From Tomitella fengzijianii (GTDB lineage Bacteria; Actinomycetota; Actinomycetes; Mycobacteriales; Mycobacteriaceae), in contig NZ_CP041765.1 of assembly GCF_007559025.1 (NCBI RefSeq), positions 2,786,679 to 2,850,678 on the forward strand: DNA of 64,000 nt, in the 5' to 3' direction. Below the pieces are notes generated by a model that had not been told where the DNA came from, searched no databases, and saw only the letters and a list, made by a program, of their open reading frames with translations. Each line of letters starts with the position of its first letter. The stretch's first letter is position 1. Positions 8,606-17,136 of this stretch are shown piece after piece. Both the position numbers and the translations under genes were made by a program.

Positions 8606-9652
8606 CTACGCCCCGGCCTCCTCGAAGATCCGCGTGATCGCGCCGTCGTCGCCGTCGAAAAGCTCCGGGTACACCGACTCCCAACCGCCCAGGTCCTCGA
8701 TGGTGTACAGGCGCACGGGGGACGGGAACTCCCCGGCGAACTCGGCCGCGACCCCCGGATCGACGGGCCGGAACCCGCTGCGCGCCCACAGCCGTTGTCC
8801 CTCGGCGGAGTAGAGGAAGTTCATGAACGCCCGCGCGGCGTCGGGGCGCCCGCTCCGTCCGGAGACGGCGAAGGGGTATTCGACGCGGATGGTGGCGTCC
8901 GGGATCACGTGCTGGACCGGGGCCCCGTCCCCTTCGATGCGCATCGCCTCGCTTTCGACGGTGATCAGCACGTCACCGGCGCCGTCCAGGAACCGTTCGG
9001 TCGCGGCGCCCGCCGATACGGGGCCGTCCGATACGAGGCCGTCCGCCAGGTGCCCGGCGACGAGCATGCGGATGAACTCCAACCCGGCATGCGGGTCGCC
9101 GGCGGCCGCATAGGGAGCCAGCATGTTCCACATACCCACGCCCGAGGTGCGCGGGTCGGCAGTCACCACATCGACGTCCGGACGCAGCAGGTCGTCCCAG
9201 CCGTCGATCCCCAGCGGATCCCCGTCGCGCACCACGAGGACCACCACGGACGCGGACGGCACGCCGCGCGTCGCGTCCGTATCCCAGGTCGGGTCCACGA
9301 CGCCCGCGTGCACGACCCTCTCCATCGCGGGCCGGGCGGTGAACGCCACCGCGTCCGCGGGCATGCCGGCGGCCACCTTCCGCGACTGTTCCGCGGACGC
9401 CCCGTACTCCGCGGACACGGCCAGGCCCGCACCCGGATCGCCGGCGCGGAACCCCTCGATGACGGCGTCGAACCCGGTCTCCGAGAGCGACGGAGCGACC
9501 AGCGTCAGCTCCGTCTGCGCATCCGGTCCGCCGGCACCCTGCGCGCCGACCCGCTGCGCGTCCGTGCCGTGCCATACGGCGCAGGCGGCCGTCATCGCCG
9601 TCGCAGCCACGAGCGCAATCGACGCGACGGCGCGGCGTCCGGCGCCGGTCAC
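8606..9652 (-). CDS. subI: Sulfate ABC transporter substrate-binding lipoprotein (SubI/Sbp type)
   Basis: A 348-residue exported binding protein. The N-terminus has RR, a hydrophobic stretch and a lipobox-like TAAC with C24 as probable lipidated cysteine. The body matches the sulfate/thiosulfate-binding family: the SAEQSRKVAAGMPADAV segment, SVVVLVVRDGDP, WDDLLRPDVDVVTADPRTSGVG and the C-terminal FMNFLYSAEGQRLW. Its start is GTG. In M. tuberculosis the equivalent gene is followed by the permease and ATPase genes cysT, cysW and cysA; here none is in the window and an oxidoreductase follows, so the partner permease must be elsewhere or the role has shifted. Confidence 0.85.
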   Translation of the reverse strand: MTGAGRRAVASIALVAATAMTAACAVWHGTDAQRVGAQGAGGPDAQTELTLVAPSLSETGFDAVIEGFRAGDPGAGLAVSAEYGASAEQSRKVAAGMPADAVAFTARPAMERVVHAGVVDPTWDTDATRGVPSASVVVLVVRDGDPLGIDGWDDLLRPDVDVVTADPRTSGVGMWNMLAPYAAAGDPHAGLEFIRMLVAGHLADGLVSDGPVSAGAATERFLDGAGDVLITVESEAMRIEGDGAPVQHVIPDATIRVEYPFAVSGRSGRPDAARAFMNFLYSAEGQRLWARSGFRPVDPGVAAEFAGEFPSPVRLYTIEDLGGWESVYPELFDGDDGAITRIFEEAGA

Positions 9653-9689
9653 CGTCCCGCACCCTCGCCGGGACGGGCGGCGGCCACCG

Positions 9690-9770
9690 TCACAGCAGGC
9701 TGACCAGCCAGGCCACGACGACCAGGACCAGCAGAAGCAACAGCACCAATGTCACGCGTGACCTGGGCAT
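9690..9770 (-). CDS. 26-residue single-pass membrane peptide
   Basis: This ORF begins MPRSRVTLVLLLL and continues as leucine/valine-rich sequence to the end, with two arginines at the N-terminus, so almost the whole product is one membrane helix with the N-terminus predicted inside. Its ATG overlaps the stop of the upstream small membrane gene (TGATG), a common arrangement for coupled translation. It lies 37 nt before the subI GTG. No family is recognised. Coding status is inferred from the start-stop overlap and the composition; a chance ORF is possible. Confidence 0.5.
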   Translation of the reverse strand: MPRSRVTLVLLLLLVLVVVAWLVSLL

Positions 9771-10024
9771 CAGTCCTCACTCTCGGTGGTGTGCGGGCGT
9801 GGACCGCCGGCCGTGTCCGGGCCGTCCTCGTCGTCGGCCCGGCCGTCGTGCGGGTCGCCGCGACCGACCAGGGCGAAGCCCTTCGTCACGACGACGTCGA
9901 GGGCGATGGCGACGAGCGCGGCCAGCGGGACCAGGACGATCATCACGACGAGCGCCTGCAGGGCGAACGGCAGCCCCGTCACCCACAGTTCCACGCCGTC
10001 CCACCAGCGCCCGATCGCTTCCAC
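9770..10024 (-). CDS. Small conserved membrane protein (Rv2401A-like position)
   Basis: About 84 residues from the GTG at 10024: an amphipathic N-terminus (VEAIGRWWDGVELWVTGLP), one hydrophobic segment of about 25 residues, then an acidic, hydrophilic tail of about 35 residues rich in D, G and T. M. tuberculosis has a small membrane gene, Rv2401A, between subI and the trehalase gene at the same place. The start is uncertain: GTG 10045 and ATG 10093 are in frame, but none has a strong ribosome site, and longer versions approach the trehalase gene on the other strand. Function is unknown; the context suggests a membrane factor expressed with subI. Confidence 0.65.
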   Translation of the reverse strand: MEAIGRWWDGVELWVTGLPFALQALVVMIVLVPLAALVAIALDVVVTKGFALVGRGDPHDGRADDEDGPDTAGGPRPHTTESED

Positions 10025-10142
10025 GTGACCAGCGTAGACATGCACGCCGCGCAGGCGGCCACCGGACGCGGACCCGGATGACGGCGGTCTCATATCCGGA
10101 GATCGCCGTAATCCGTGGACGGGGCGGGAACCGCGCGACAGT

Positions 10143-12281
10143 ATGGGACGCATGGCACATCAGGAGAGCACTGCCAGCACGCAGCCCCGCGCGGGAACGC
10201 CTGCCGTCGACGGCTCACCTTCCGGGAACGGCGCGCCCGGCGGCGATGTCTCCCCCGACGATGCATCCCCCGGCGATGCATCCCCCGACAAGACAACAGC
10301 CGGCGGCGTCGCGGTGCCGCCCGCGGACGTCGCCGCGTTCCCCCCGATCGCCGACTACGCCTTCCTTTCGGACTGCGAGGCGAACTGCCTGGTCGCGCCC
10401 AGCGGTTCCATCGAATGGATGTGCCTGCCCCGCCCGGACTCCCCCAGCGTCTTCGGCTCGCTCCTCGACCGCAGCGCCGGCCATTTCCGCATCAGCCCCT
10501 ACGGCGTCACCGTGCCCGCGGCCCGCCGTTACCTGCCCGGCAGCATGATCCTCGAGACCACCTGGCAGACCGGCACCGGCTGGGTGATCGTGCGCGATGC
10601 GCTGGTGATGGGCCCCTGGCACAACCGCACCCGGCGCTCGCGGACCTACCGGCGCACACCCGACGACTGGGACGCCGAGCACGTTCTGCTGCGCACGGTC
10701 CGGTGCGTGAGCGGAACCGTCGAGATGGAGCTGACCTGCGAGCCCGCCTTCGACTACCACCGCCGCTCCGCCGCCTGGTCGTACATCGGCGACGACTACC
10801 ACCAGGCCGCCGCCGAGGCCGTGCCCGCCCCGCGCGACCGGCCCCGGCCGACGGATGTGCGCACCGCGGCCGACCGCAACACACCGGAGCCCGACTCCCC
10901 CACCCTGACACTCACCACCGACATGCGGCTGGGGCTCGAGGGCCGGGACGCGCGCGCCCGCACGCGCATGGTCGAGGGCGACACGCTCTACGCGGCGCTG
11001 TCCTGGTCGGCGCTGCCCCCGCCGCACAGCTACGACGAGGCGGCCGACGCGATGTGGCGGACGGCCGAGTACTGGCGGCAATGGATCAACATCGGCTCGT
11101 TCCCCGACCACCCGTGGCGCGAGTACCTCCAGCGCAGCGCACTGACGCTCAAGGGCCTCACCTACGCCCCCACCGGCGCGCTGATGGCGGCGGCAACGAC
11201 GTCCCTGCCGGAGACCCCGGGAGGGTCGCGCAACTGGGACTACCGCTACACCTGGGTGCGCGACTCCACGTTCGCACTCTGGTCGCTGTACACCCTGGGG
11301 CTCAACCGTGAGGCCGACGACTTCTTCGCCTACATCGCCGAGGCCGGCAGTTCGGACGACGGAACGGAGCGGCCGCTGCAGGTGATGTACGGGATCGGCG
11401 GCGAACGCACGCTCACCGAGGGGACCCTCGATCACCTCGGCGGGTACGAGGGGGCGCGGCCGGTGCGCATCGGCAACGGCGCTTACGACCAGGCCCAGCA
11501 CGACATGTGGGGGGCCCTGCTGGACTCGATCTACCTGCACCTGCGCTCCCGGGACCAGATCCCCGAGTTCCTGTGGCCGCTCATCGTCGAGCAGGTGGGC
11601 AAGGCCATCGACAACTGGCGCAAGCCCGACCGCGGCATCTGGGAGGTGCGCGGAGAGCCCAAGCACTTCACCGCCTCCAAGGTCATGTGCTGGGTGGCGC
11701 TGGACCGCGGAGCACGGCTGGCCCGCATGCACGGCGAGACCGGGTACAGCGAGAAGTGGTCGAAGATCGCCGACGAGATCCGCGACGACGTCCTGGAGCA
11801 CGGGCTCGACGAACGCGGCGTGTTCACCCAGTACTACGGCGGCACCGAACTCGACGCGTCGCTGCTGCTGGTGGTGCTGCGCAGATTCCTGCCGCCGGAC
11901 GACCCCCGCGCCCGCGCCACCGTCCTCGCAATCGCCGACGAGCTCACCGTCAACGGCCTGGTGCTGCGCTACCGCCCCGAGTCGACCGACGACGGGCTCG
12001 ACGGCGAGGAGGGCACCTTCACCATCTGCTCGTTCTGGCTCGTGGCGTCGCTGGTGGAGATCGGCGAGGTCGCCCGCGCCCGGCGGCTGTGCGAGCGGTT
12101 GTTGTCGTTCGCCAGCCCGTTGATGCTCTACTCCGAGGAGCTCGACCCGCACACCGGAAGGCACCTGGGCAACTTCCCGCAGGCGTTCACCCACCTGTCG
12201 CTGATCAACGCCATCGTCCACCTGATCCGCGCCGAGAAGCGCGTGGCCACCGGCCGGTTCCGCCCGGCGTACCGCGGGTGA
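10143..12281 (+). CDS. Trehalase-type glycoside hydrolase family 15 protein
   Basis: A 712-residue (alpha/alpha)6 glucoamylase-like hydrolase. The N-terminal beta-domain starts near residue 60 (IADYAFLSDCEANCLVAPSGSIEWMCLP). The catalytic domain carries GGSRNWDYRYTWVRDS, a DRGIWEVRGEPKHFT segment expected to hold the general-acid glutamate, and GTFTICSFWLVASL. The M. tuberculosis homologue Rv2402 and its M. smegmatis relative are trehalases, so trehalose hydrolysis is the best guess; other GH15 activities are possible. The first ~60 residues are low-complexity with an imperfect DASPGDASPD repeat encoded by a duplicated 15-bp unit near 10258-10287. ATG 10152 is an alternative start. It is convergent with the next gene. 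Confidence 0.82.
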   Translation: MGRMAHQESTASTQPRAGTPAVDGSPSGNGAPGGDVSPDDASPGDASPDKTTAGGVAVPPADVAAFPPIADYAFLSDCEANCLVAPSGSIEWMCLPRPDSPSVFGSLLDRSAGHFRISPYGVTVPAARRYLPGSMILETTWQTGTGWVIVRDALVMGPWHNRTRRSRTYRRTPDDWDAEHVLLRTVRCVSGTVEMELTCEPAFDYHRRSAAWSYIGDDYHQAAAEAVPAPRDRPRPTDVRTAADRNTPEPDSPTLTLTTDMRLGLEGRDARARTRMVEGDTLYAALSWSALPPPHSYDEAADAMWRTAEYWRQWINIGSFPDHPWREYLQRSALTLKGLTYAPTGALMAAATTSLPETPGGSRNWDYRYTWVRDSTFALWSLYTLGLNREADDFFAYIAEAGSSDDGTERPLQVMYGIGGERTLTEGTLDHLGGYEGARPVRIGNGAYDQAQHDMWGALLDSIYLHLRSRDQIPEFLWPLIVEQVGKAIDNWRKPDRGIWEVRGEPKHFTASKVMCWVALDRGARLARMHGETGYSEKWSKIADEIRDDVLEHGLDERGVFTQYYGGTELDASLLLVVLRRFLPPDDPRARATVLAIADELTVNGLVLRYRPESTDDGLDGEEGTFTICSFWLVASLVEIGEVARARRLCERLLSFASPLMLYSEELDPHTGRHLGNFPQAFTHLSLINAIVHLIRAEKRVATGRFRPAYRG

Positions 12282-12290
12282 TCGGCCCGG

Positions 12291-13226
12291 TCACCGCAGG
12301 CGCGCCAGCAGCTCCTCGGCGTCGGCGGCGATGCGCCGGATCACGTCGTGGGCCGGCTCCGCTGCGGCCACCAGGCCGGCGGACTGGCCCGCGTTGACCA
12401 CGCCGAGGTCGGGATCGTCCTTGTCGTACGACGCGGCCAGGTCCGCGTCGGAGACCTCCGGACGGCCCGACCACCGCCGGGTGAAGTCGTTGACGATCAC
12501 GCGCGCGCCCCACCGCGTGGGCCACGGCTGGCTGCGGGCACGGTCGAAGACGTCCGTGTAGACGGTGTCGGTGCCGCCCGCCGACACCACCCGCCGCCGG
12601 GAGTATTCGGGGCCGTCCGCCTCCGGGCTCGCCAGCAGCGCGGTGCCCACCAGCCCGCCGACGGCCCCCGCCGCCAGCACCGCCGCAAGCCCCCTGCCGG
12701 AGCCGATCCCGCCGGCGACCACCACGGGCAGGTCGGTCGCCTCGAGCACCATCTGCATCAGCGGCAGGGTGGCCACGTGACCGGTGTGGCCACCGGCCTC
12801 GCCGCCCTGGGCCACGACGAAGTCGACCCCCGCGGACTCGACCACGCGCAGGTCTTCCAGAGAATTGATCTGGGAGCACACCAGCGCGCCCGCGTCGTGC
12901 GCCCGCCGCACATACGGCTCAGGGTCGCCGAACGACAGCGACACCAGGTCCGGCCGCTGTTCCAGCGCCGCGCCCAGCAGCGTGTCGTCCGCGTCCAGCG
13001 ACCAGGTCATCAACCCGATCCCGAGCCGTCCGCCGCCGCGCTCGCGCGCCACCGCCGACTCCTCGGCGATCCATTCCGCCGTGGTGTAGCGCGCGGCCCC
13101 GAGCATGCCGATACCGCCCGCGCGGCTCACCTCGCCCGCGAGCCTGCCGCCCGCGCGCCCGCCCATCGGCGCGCCCACGAGAGGCAGCGTCAGCCCGAGC
13201 CGCTCGGTCAGCCACGTCGAGATCAC
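12291..13226 (-). CDS. FMN-dependent nitronate monooxygenase-like protein
   Basis: A 311-residue TIM-barrel flavoprotein of the 2-nitropropane dioxygenase/nitronate monooxygenase family. Visible hallmarks are PLVGAPMGG at the N-terminus, QGGEAGGHTGH around residue 168 (the conserved His region), and the FMN-phosphate motif VVAGGIGSGRG followed by AAGAVGGLVGTALL. Family members oxidise alkyl nitronates, but others are enoyl-ACP or other flavin oxidoreductases, so the substrate is open. It lies 24 nt downstream of lepA on the same strand and may be read through from it. Confidence 0.8.
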   Translation of the reverse strand: MISTWLTERLGLTLPLVGAPMGGRAGGRLAGEVSRAGGIGMLGAARYTTAEWIAEESAVARERGGGRLGIGLMTWSLDADDTLLGAALEQRPDLVSLSFGDPEPYVRRAHDAGALVCSQINSLEDLRVVESAGVDFVVAQGGEAGGHTGHVATLPLMQMVLEATDLPVVVAGGIGSGRGLAAVLAAGAVGGLVGTALLASPEADGPEYSRRRVVSAGGTDTVYTDVFDRARSQPWPTRWGARVIVNDFTRRWSGRPEVSDADLAASYDKDDPDLGVVNAGQSAGLVAAAEPAHDVIRRIAADAEELLARLR

Positions 13227-13250
13227 TGGATGCTCCTCACCGGATCGGTA

Positions 13251-15107
13251 TCACTTCTTGGGCTTGTCCCCGGTCTCGCTCGACAGCGCCGCGACGAAGG
13301 CCTCCTGCGGAATCTCTACGCGCCCGATCGTCTTCATCCGCTTCTTGCCCTCCTTCTGCTTCTCGAGCAGCTTGCGCTTGCGGGAGATGTCGCCGCCATA
13401 GCATTTGGCCAGGACGTCCTTGCGGATGGCGCGGATGTTCTCGCGGGCGATGATCCGCGAGCCGATCGCCGCCTGGATGGGCACCTCGAACTGCTGGCGC
13501 GGGATCAGCTCCTTGAGCCGCAGGGCCATCTTGTTGCCGTACGAATACGCGGAGTCCTTGTGGACGATGGCGCTGAATGCGTCCACGGCCTCACCCTGCA
13601 GCAGGATGTCCACCTTCACCAGGTCGGACGGCTGCTCGCCCGCCTCCTCGTAGTCGAGGCTGGCGTAGCCGCGCGTGCGCGATTTGAGAGAGTCGAAGAA
13701 GTCGAAGATGATCTCGGCCAGCGGCATGGTGTAGCGCAGCTCCACGCGCTCCTCGGACAGGTAGTCCATGCCGCCCAGATCGCCGCGCCGGCTTTGGCAG
13801 AGCTCCATGATGGAGCCGATGAACTCGCTGGGCGCGATGACGGTGACCTTCACGATGGGCTCGTAGACCGCGCGGAGCTTGCCCTCCGGCCAGAACGACG
13901 GGTTGGTCACCTCCAGCTCCGTGCCGTCCTCCTGCTCGACCCGGTAGATGACGTTGGGCGCGGTGGAGATGAGGTTCAGGTTGAACTCGCGCTCCAGGCG
14001 TTCGCGGGTGATCTCCATGTGCAGCAGGCCCAGGAATCCGCAGCGGAAGCCGAACCCCAGCGCCACCGACGTCTCCGGCTCGTAGCTGAGCGCGGCATCG
14101 TTGAGGCGGAGCTTGTCCAACGCGTCACGCAGCACCGGATAGTCGGATCCGTCCACCGGGTAGAGGCCGGAGTAGACCATCGGCTGCGGTTCGCGGTAGC
14201 CGGTCAGCGGCGCGGCGGCGCCGCCGCGCGCGGTCGTCACCGTGTCGCCCACCTTCGACTGGCGCACGTCCTTGACACCGGTGATCAGGTAGCCGACCTC
14301 GCCGACGCCCAGGCCCGCGGTGGGCTTGGCCTCCGGCGAGACGATGCCCACCTCCAGCAGGTCGTGGGTGGTGCCGCTGGACATCATCTCGATCTTCACC
14401 CGCGGTTCGATCCGGCCGTCGACCACGCGCACGTAGGTCACCACACCCCGGTAGGCGTCGTAGACGGAGTCGAAGATCAACGCGCGCGCCGGCCCGTCCG
14501 GGTCGCCCTGCGGGGCCGGTACACGCTCGCAGACGCGGTCGATCAGTTCGGCCACGCCCTCGCCGGTCTTGCCGGAGACCCGCAGCACGTCGGCCGGATC
14601 GCAGCCGATGATCCTGCCGATCTCCTCCGCGTACCGGTCCGGGTCCGCCGCGGGCAGGTCGATCTTGTTGAGCACCGGGATGATCTCGAGGTCCTTCTCC
14701 ATGGCCAGGTACAGGTTGGCCAGCGTCTGCGCCTCGATGCCCTGTGCGGCGTCCACCAGCAGCACGGCGCCCTCGCACGCCTCCAGCGCACGGGAGACCT
14801 CGTAGGTGAAGTCGACGTGTCCCGGCGTGTCGATCAGGTGCAGGACGCGACGGCTGCCCTCGAACTCCCCGCCGGTCACCGTCCACGGCAACCGCACGTT
14901 CTGCGCCTTGATCGTGATGCCGCGCTCACGCTCGATGTCCATCTTGTCCAGGTACTGCGCGCGCATCAGGCGTTCCTCGACCACCCCGGTGAGCTGCAGC
15001 ATCCGGTCCGCCAGCGTCGACTTGCCGTGGTCGATGTGCGCGATGATGCAGAAGTTCCGGATCATCGACGGATCCGTGAACGTCGTCTCGGCAAAGTTGC
15101 TGGTCAA
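13251..15107 (-). CDS. lepA: Elongation factor 4 (LepA), ribosomal back-translocase GTPase
   Basis: A 618-residue translational GTPase. The G1 motif [13 protein letters not shown] occurs near residue 23, with RGITIKAQ (G2), DTPGHVDF (G3) and NKIDLP (G4). The C-terminal LepA-specific domain ends with the conserved [19 protein letters not shown]. The chosen start is TTG at 15107, preceded by AAGGA 8 nt upstream; ATG 15065 (MIRNF) is a possible shorter start. It is divergent from rpsT across a 408-bp interval. Confidence 0.96.
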   Translation of the reverse strand: MTSNFAETTFTDPSMIRNFCIIAHIDHGKSTLADRMLQLTGVVEERLMRAQYLDKMDIERERGITIKAQNVRLPWTVTGGEFEGSRRVLHLIDTPGHVDFTYEVSRALEACEGAVLLVDAAQGIEAQTLANLYLAMEKDLEIIPVLNKIDLPAADPDRYAEEIGRIIGCDPADVLRVSGKTGEGVAELIDRVCERVPAPQGDPDGPARALIFDSVYDAYRGVVTYVRVVDGRIEPRVKIEMMSSGTTHDLLEVGIVSPEAKPTAGLGVGEVGYLITGVKDVRQSKVGDTVTTARGGAAAPLTGYREPQPMVYSGLYPVDGSDYPVLRDALDKLRLNDAALSYEPETSVALGFGFRCGFLGLLHMEITRERLEREFNLNLISTAPNVIYRVEQEDGTELEVTNPSFWPEGKLRAVYEPIVKVTVIAPSEFIGSIMELCQSRRGDLGGMDYLSEERVELRYTMPLAEIIFDFFDSLKSRTRGYASLDYEEAGEQPSDLVKVDILLQGEAVDAFSAIVHKDSAYSYGNKMALRLKELIPRQQFEVPIQAAIGSRIIARENIRAIRKDVLAKCYGGDISRKRKLLEKQKEGKKRMKTIGRVEIPQEAFVAALSSETGDKPKK

Positions 15108-15515
15108 GCGTTGTTCCTTCGTCTCATTCGTCTCCAGGGCGGTCGACGGCGGCCGACGGCAGGGACTCCGTCACCACCGGACACCGCGTCGACGACCCGG
15201 GGCCGGGCATGCTCGCCTCCAGTGTGACACCTGCGAGGTTCACCGGGACTACCGGTCGATTATGCTGGACGCAGGTGGAACCACCCGGCATCGCACACGC
15301 CGGGCCCGACGGCCTGGCCACCGCCCGCGGTTTGGGCGCGCCGCACCCCGCTGGTATTCTCGAACACTGGCGTAGGCGCGTGCCCACTGCAGGGTGCGCT
15401 TCTGCCGTCGACAGACGTCCCGGCCGGTCCCCTCCGCGGAGGCCCCGGCCAGCAAGCAACCCCAGGTCGGCCCCGCCGGTCGGCCGCAGCACAGCCAAGA
15501 CAGAGGTAATCACGC
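15108..15515. promoter_or_regulatory. lepA-rpsT divergent intergenic region
   Basis: This 408-bp interval has no supported gene. It carries the rpsT promoter annotated separately and a second possible plus-strand promoter, TTCACC (15239-15244), 16 nt, TATGCT (15261-15266). The transcribed leader of rpsT contains a GC-rich hairpin in which GGCCGG at 15422-15427 can pair with CCGGCC at 15445-15450, around the inner palindrome CCTCCGCGGAGG (15430-15441). No convincing minus-strand promoter for lepA was picked out by eye. Confidence 0.45.
15332..15360 (+). promoter_or_regulatory. Putative sigma-A-type promoter of rpsT
   Basis: TTGGGC at 15332-15337 and TATTCT at 15355-15360 are separated by 17 nt. 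Transcription would start near 15367 and give a leader of about 149 nt before the rpsT GTG. Confidence 0.55.
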
Positions 15516-15782
15516 GTGGCCAACATCAAGTCCCAGAAAAAGCGGATCCTGACGAACGAGCGCGACCGTCGCCGCAACCAGTCGGTGAAGACGTCGCTGC
15601 GCACCGCGATCCGCAAGTTCCGCGGAGCGGTGGATGCCGGCGACAAGGATTCCGCACAGTCGCTGCTCATCAGCACCAGCCGTGACCTGGACAAAGCCGC
15701 CGCCAAGGGCGTCATCCATCGCAACCAGGCCGCCAACAAGAAGGCAGCCATGGCGAAGGCCACCAACAAGCTCGGAGCCTGA
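15516..15782 (+). CDS. rpsT: 30S ribosomal protein S20
   Basis: An 88-residue basic protein beginning [22 protein letters not shown], the invariant S20 start, and ending with [18 protein letters not shown]20 binds 16S rRNA early in 30S assembly. The start codon is GTG with AGAGGT upstream. It is monocistronic here, with its own promoter and a strong terminator immediately downstream, and convergent with holA. Confidence 0.97.
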   Translation: MANIKSQKKRILTNERDRRRNQSVKTSLRTAIRKFRGAVDAGDKDSAQSLLISTSRDLDKAAAKGVIHRNQAANKKAAMAKATNKLGA

Positions 15783-15818
15783 TCGCCCGCTGTCGACGGA
15801 CAGGCGACCCGCAGCATT

Positions 15819-15861
15819 CACATCGAGGGCCATCCCGCAGCGCGGGATGGCCCTCGATGTG
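15819..15861. terminator. Bidirectional hairpin terminator between rpsT and holA
   Basis: A perfect 20-bp inverted repeat: 15819-15838 pairs with 15842-15861 around the 3-nt loop AGC. It sits between two convergent genes. There is no long T-run on either side, as is usual for GC-rich actinobacterial terminators. Confidence 0.75.
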
Positions 15862-15895
15862 CGCGGTGCCGGGGTCGGTACCCGACCGCCTCGGC

Positions 15896-16939
15896 TCAGC
15901 CGGCGCGCAGCGCGCAGACCCGCAGCACGGCCCGTTCCAAAGCGTAGTCCGGCTCCGGCGAACCGCCTTTGACATCGCCGTTCAGCGTGGCGACCACTTG
16001 CAGCGCGCGCCCGATCGTCTCCGGCCGCCACCCGCGCAGCTGCGCCTGCGCCTTCTTGACCTTCCACGGCGGCATCCCGAGCGACCCGGCCAGCGAGTAC
16101 GGGTCTCCCCGCCCGGCCGCCCCCACGCGGGCGATGGTGTTGACCGCGTCGGCCAATGCGTCCGCCAGCGGCACGTGTGCGGTCCCCCGCTGCAGGGCCC
16201 ACCGCAGCGCCTCCAGCGCCGCGGCCCGGTCCCCCGCGACGGCCTTGTCCGCCACGTCGAACCCGCTCACCTCGGCCCGTCCGGCGTAGTACTTGCGCAC
16301 GGCGGCGGCATCCACCTTGCCGCCGGTGTCCGCCACCAGCTGCGAGCACGCCGACGCCAACTCCCGCAGGTCCGAGCCGACCGCGGCGAGCACGGCCTCC
16401 ACCACCTCCGGCGCGGCGCGCACGCCTGCCGCCCGGAACTCGCCGCGGACGAACTCGCCGCGCTGCTGCGGTTTGAGCTTGGCGCAGTCGTGCACCTGCG
16501 CGCCGGCTTTCTTGAGTGCAGGGACCATCGACTTGGCGCGCCCCCCGCCGGAGTGCACGACCACCAGGTGCACGCCTTCCGGCAGATCCGCAGCCGTGTC
16601 CGCGACCAGCTTGGCAGGCTCCTTTCCCGCCTCACCCGCCGCGTCGAGGACGATGACGCGGTCTTCCGCGAACAGCGACGGGCTCAGCATCTCCGCCAGC
16701 TCGTTGACCGCGACCTCGCCGGCGCGAAGGCGGGTGGCCTGGAGGTTCTGCCCCTCCTGCGATGCCGCGCGGACCGCGGCGAGCACGCCGTTCACCGCAC
16801 GCTCGATCAGCAGGTCCTCGTCGCCGAGCACCAGGTGCAGGGCGGCCGGGTCGCCGGGGCCGCCCGACGAGCCGCCGGGGGCGGGGCGGGAATCCGGTGC
16901 AAGGTCGGAATCGGCTGTAGTACGGGCCCGTGTGGTCAC
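15896..16939 (-). CDS. holA: DNA polymerase III delta subunit
   Basis: About 347 residues. The conserved start of the fold [16 protein letters not shown] is near residue 33, followed by [38 protein letters not shown] and a C-terminal collar domain. The delta subunit opens the beta clamp in the clamp loader. The start is placed at GTG 16939; the ribosome site is weak. The first ~30 residues are low-complexity and may not be translated if a downstream start is used. It follows comEC on the minus strand after a tandem repeat array, matching the Rv2413c-Rv2415c order. Confidence 0.88.
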   Translation of the reverse strand: MTTRARTTADSDLAPDSRPAPGGSSGGPGDPAALHLVLGDEDLLIERAVNGVLAAVRAASQEGQNLQATRLRAGEVAVNELAEMLSPSLFAEDRVIVLDAAGEAGKEPAKLVADTAADLPEGVHLVVVHSGGGRAKSMVPALKKAGAQVHDCAKLKPQQRGEFVRGEFRAAGVRAAPEVVEAVLAAVGSDLRELASACSQLVADTGGKVDAAAVRKYYAGRAEVSGFDVADKAVAGDRAAALEALRWALQRGTAHVPLADALADAVNTIARVGAAGRGDPYSLAGSLGMPPWKVKKAQAQLRGWRPETIGRALQVVATLNGDVKGGSPEPDYALERAVLRVCALRAG

Positions 16940-17007
16940 GGCACAATGCTGCCACGGCGCTCCGACAGCCGGGCGGGCCGCCGACAGCGGTGCGGGGCCG
17001 GCGCAGC

Positions 17008-17119
17008 GCAGCTCCACCCGCGCAGCTCCACCCGCGCAGCTCCACCCGCGCAGCTCCACCCGCGCAGCTCCACCCGCGCAGCTCCACCCGCGCAGCTCCA
17101 CCCGCGCAGCTCCACCCTC
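17008..17119. repeat. 14-bp tandem repeat array, 8 copies, between comEC and holA
   Basis: The unit GCAGCTCCACCCGC occurs seven times without change from 17008 to 17105, and an eighth copy (17106-17119) differs at one base (CCCTC for CCCGC). The array lies in the 197-bp gap between the comEC stop and the holA start. Because 14 is not a multiple of 3, an expansion would shift reading frame, which fits a non-coding location. On the minus strand each unit reads GCGGGTGGAGCTGC and contains a GGTGGAG ribosome-site-like core. Confidence 0.9.
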
Positions 17120-17136
17120 GCAGCCACGACCGACCG

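Noticed and set aside
17008-17119. CRISPR array
   Set aside because: Units are 14 bp and directly adjacent with no spacers, and there are no cas genes.
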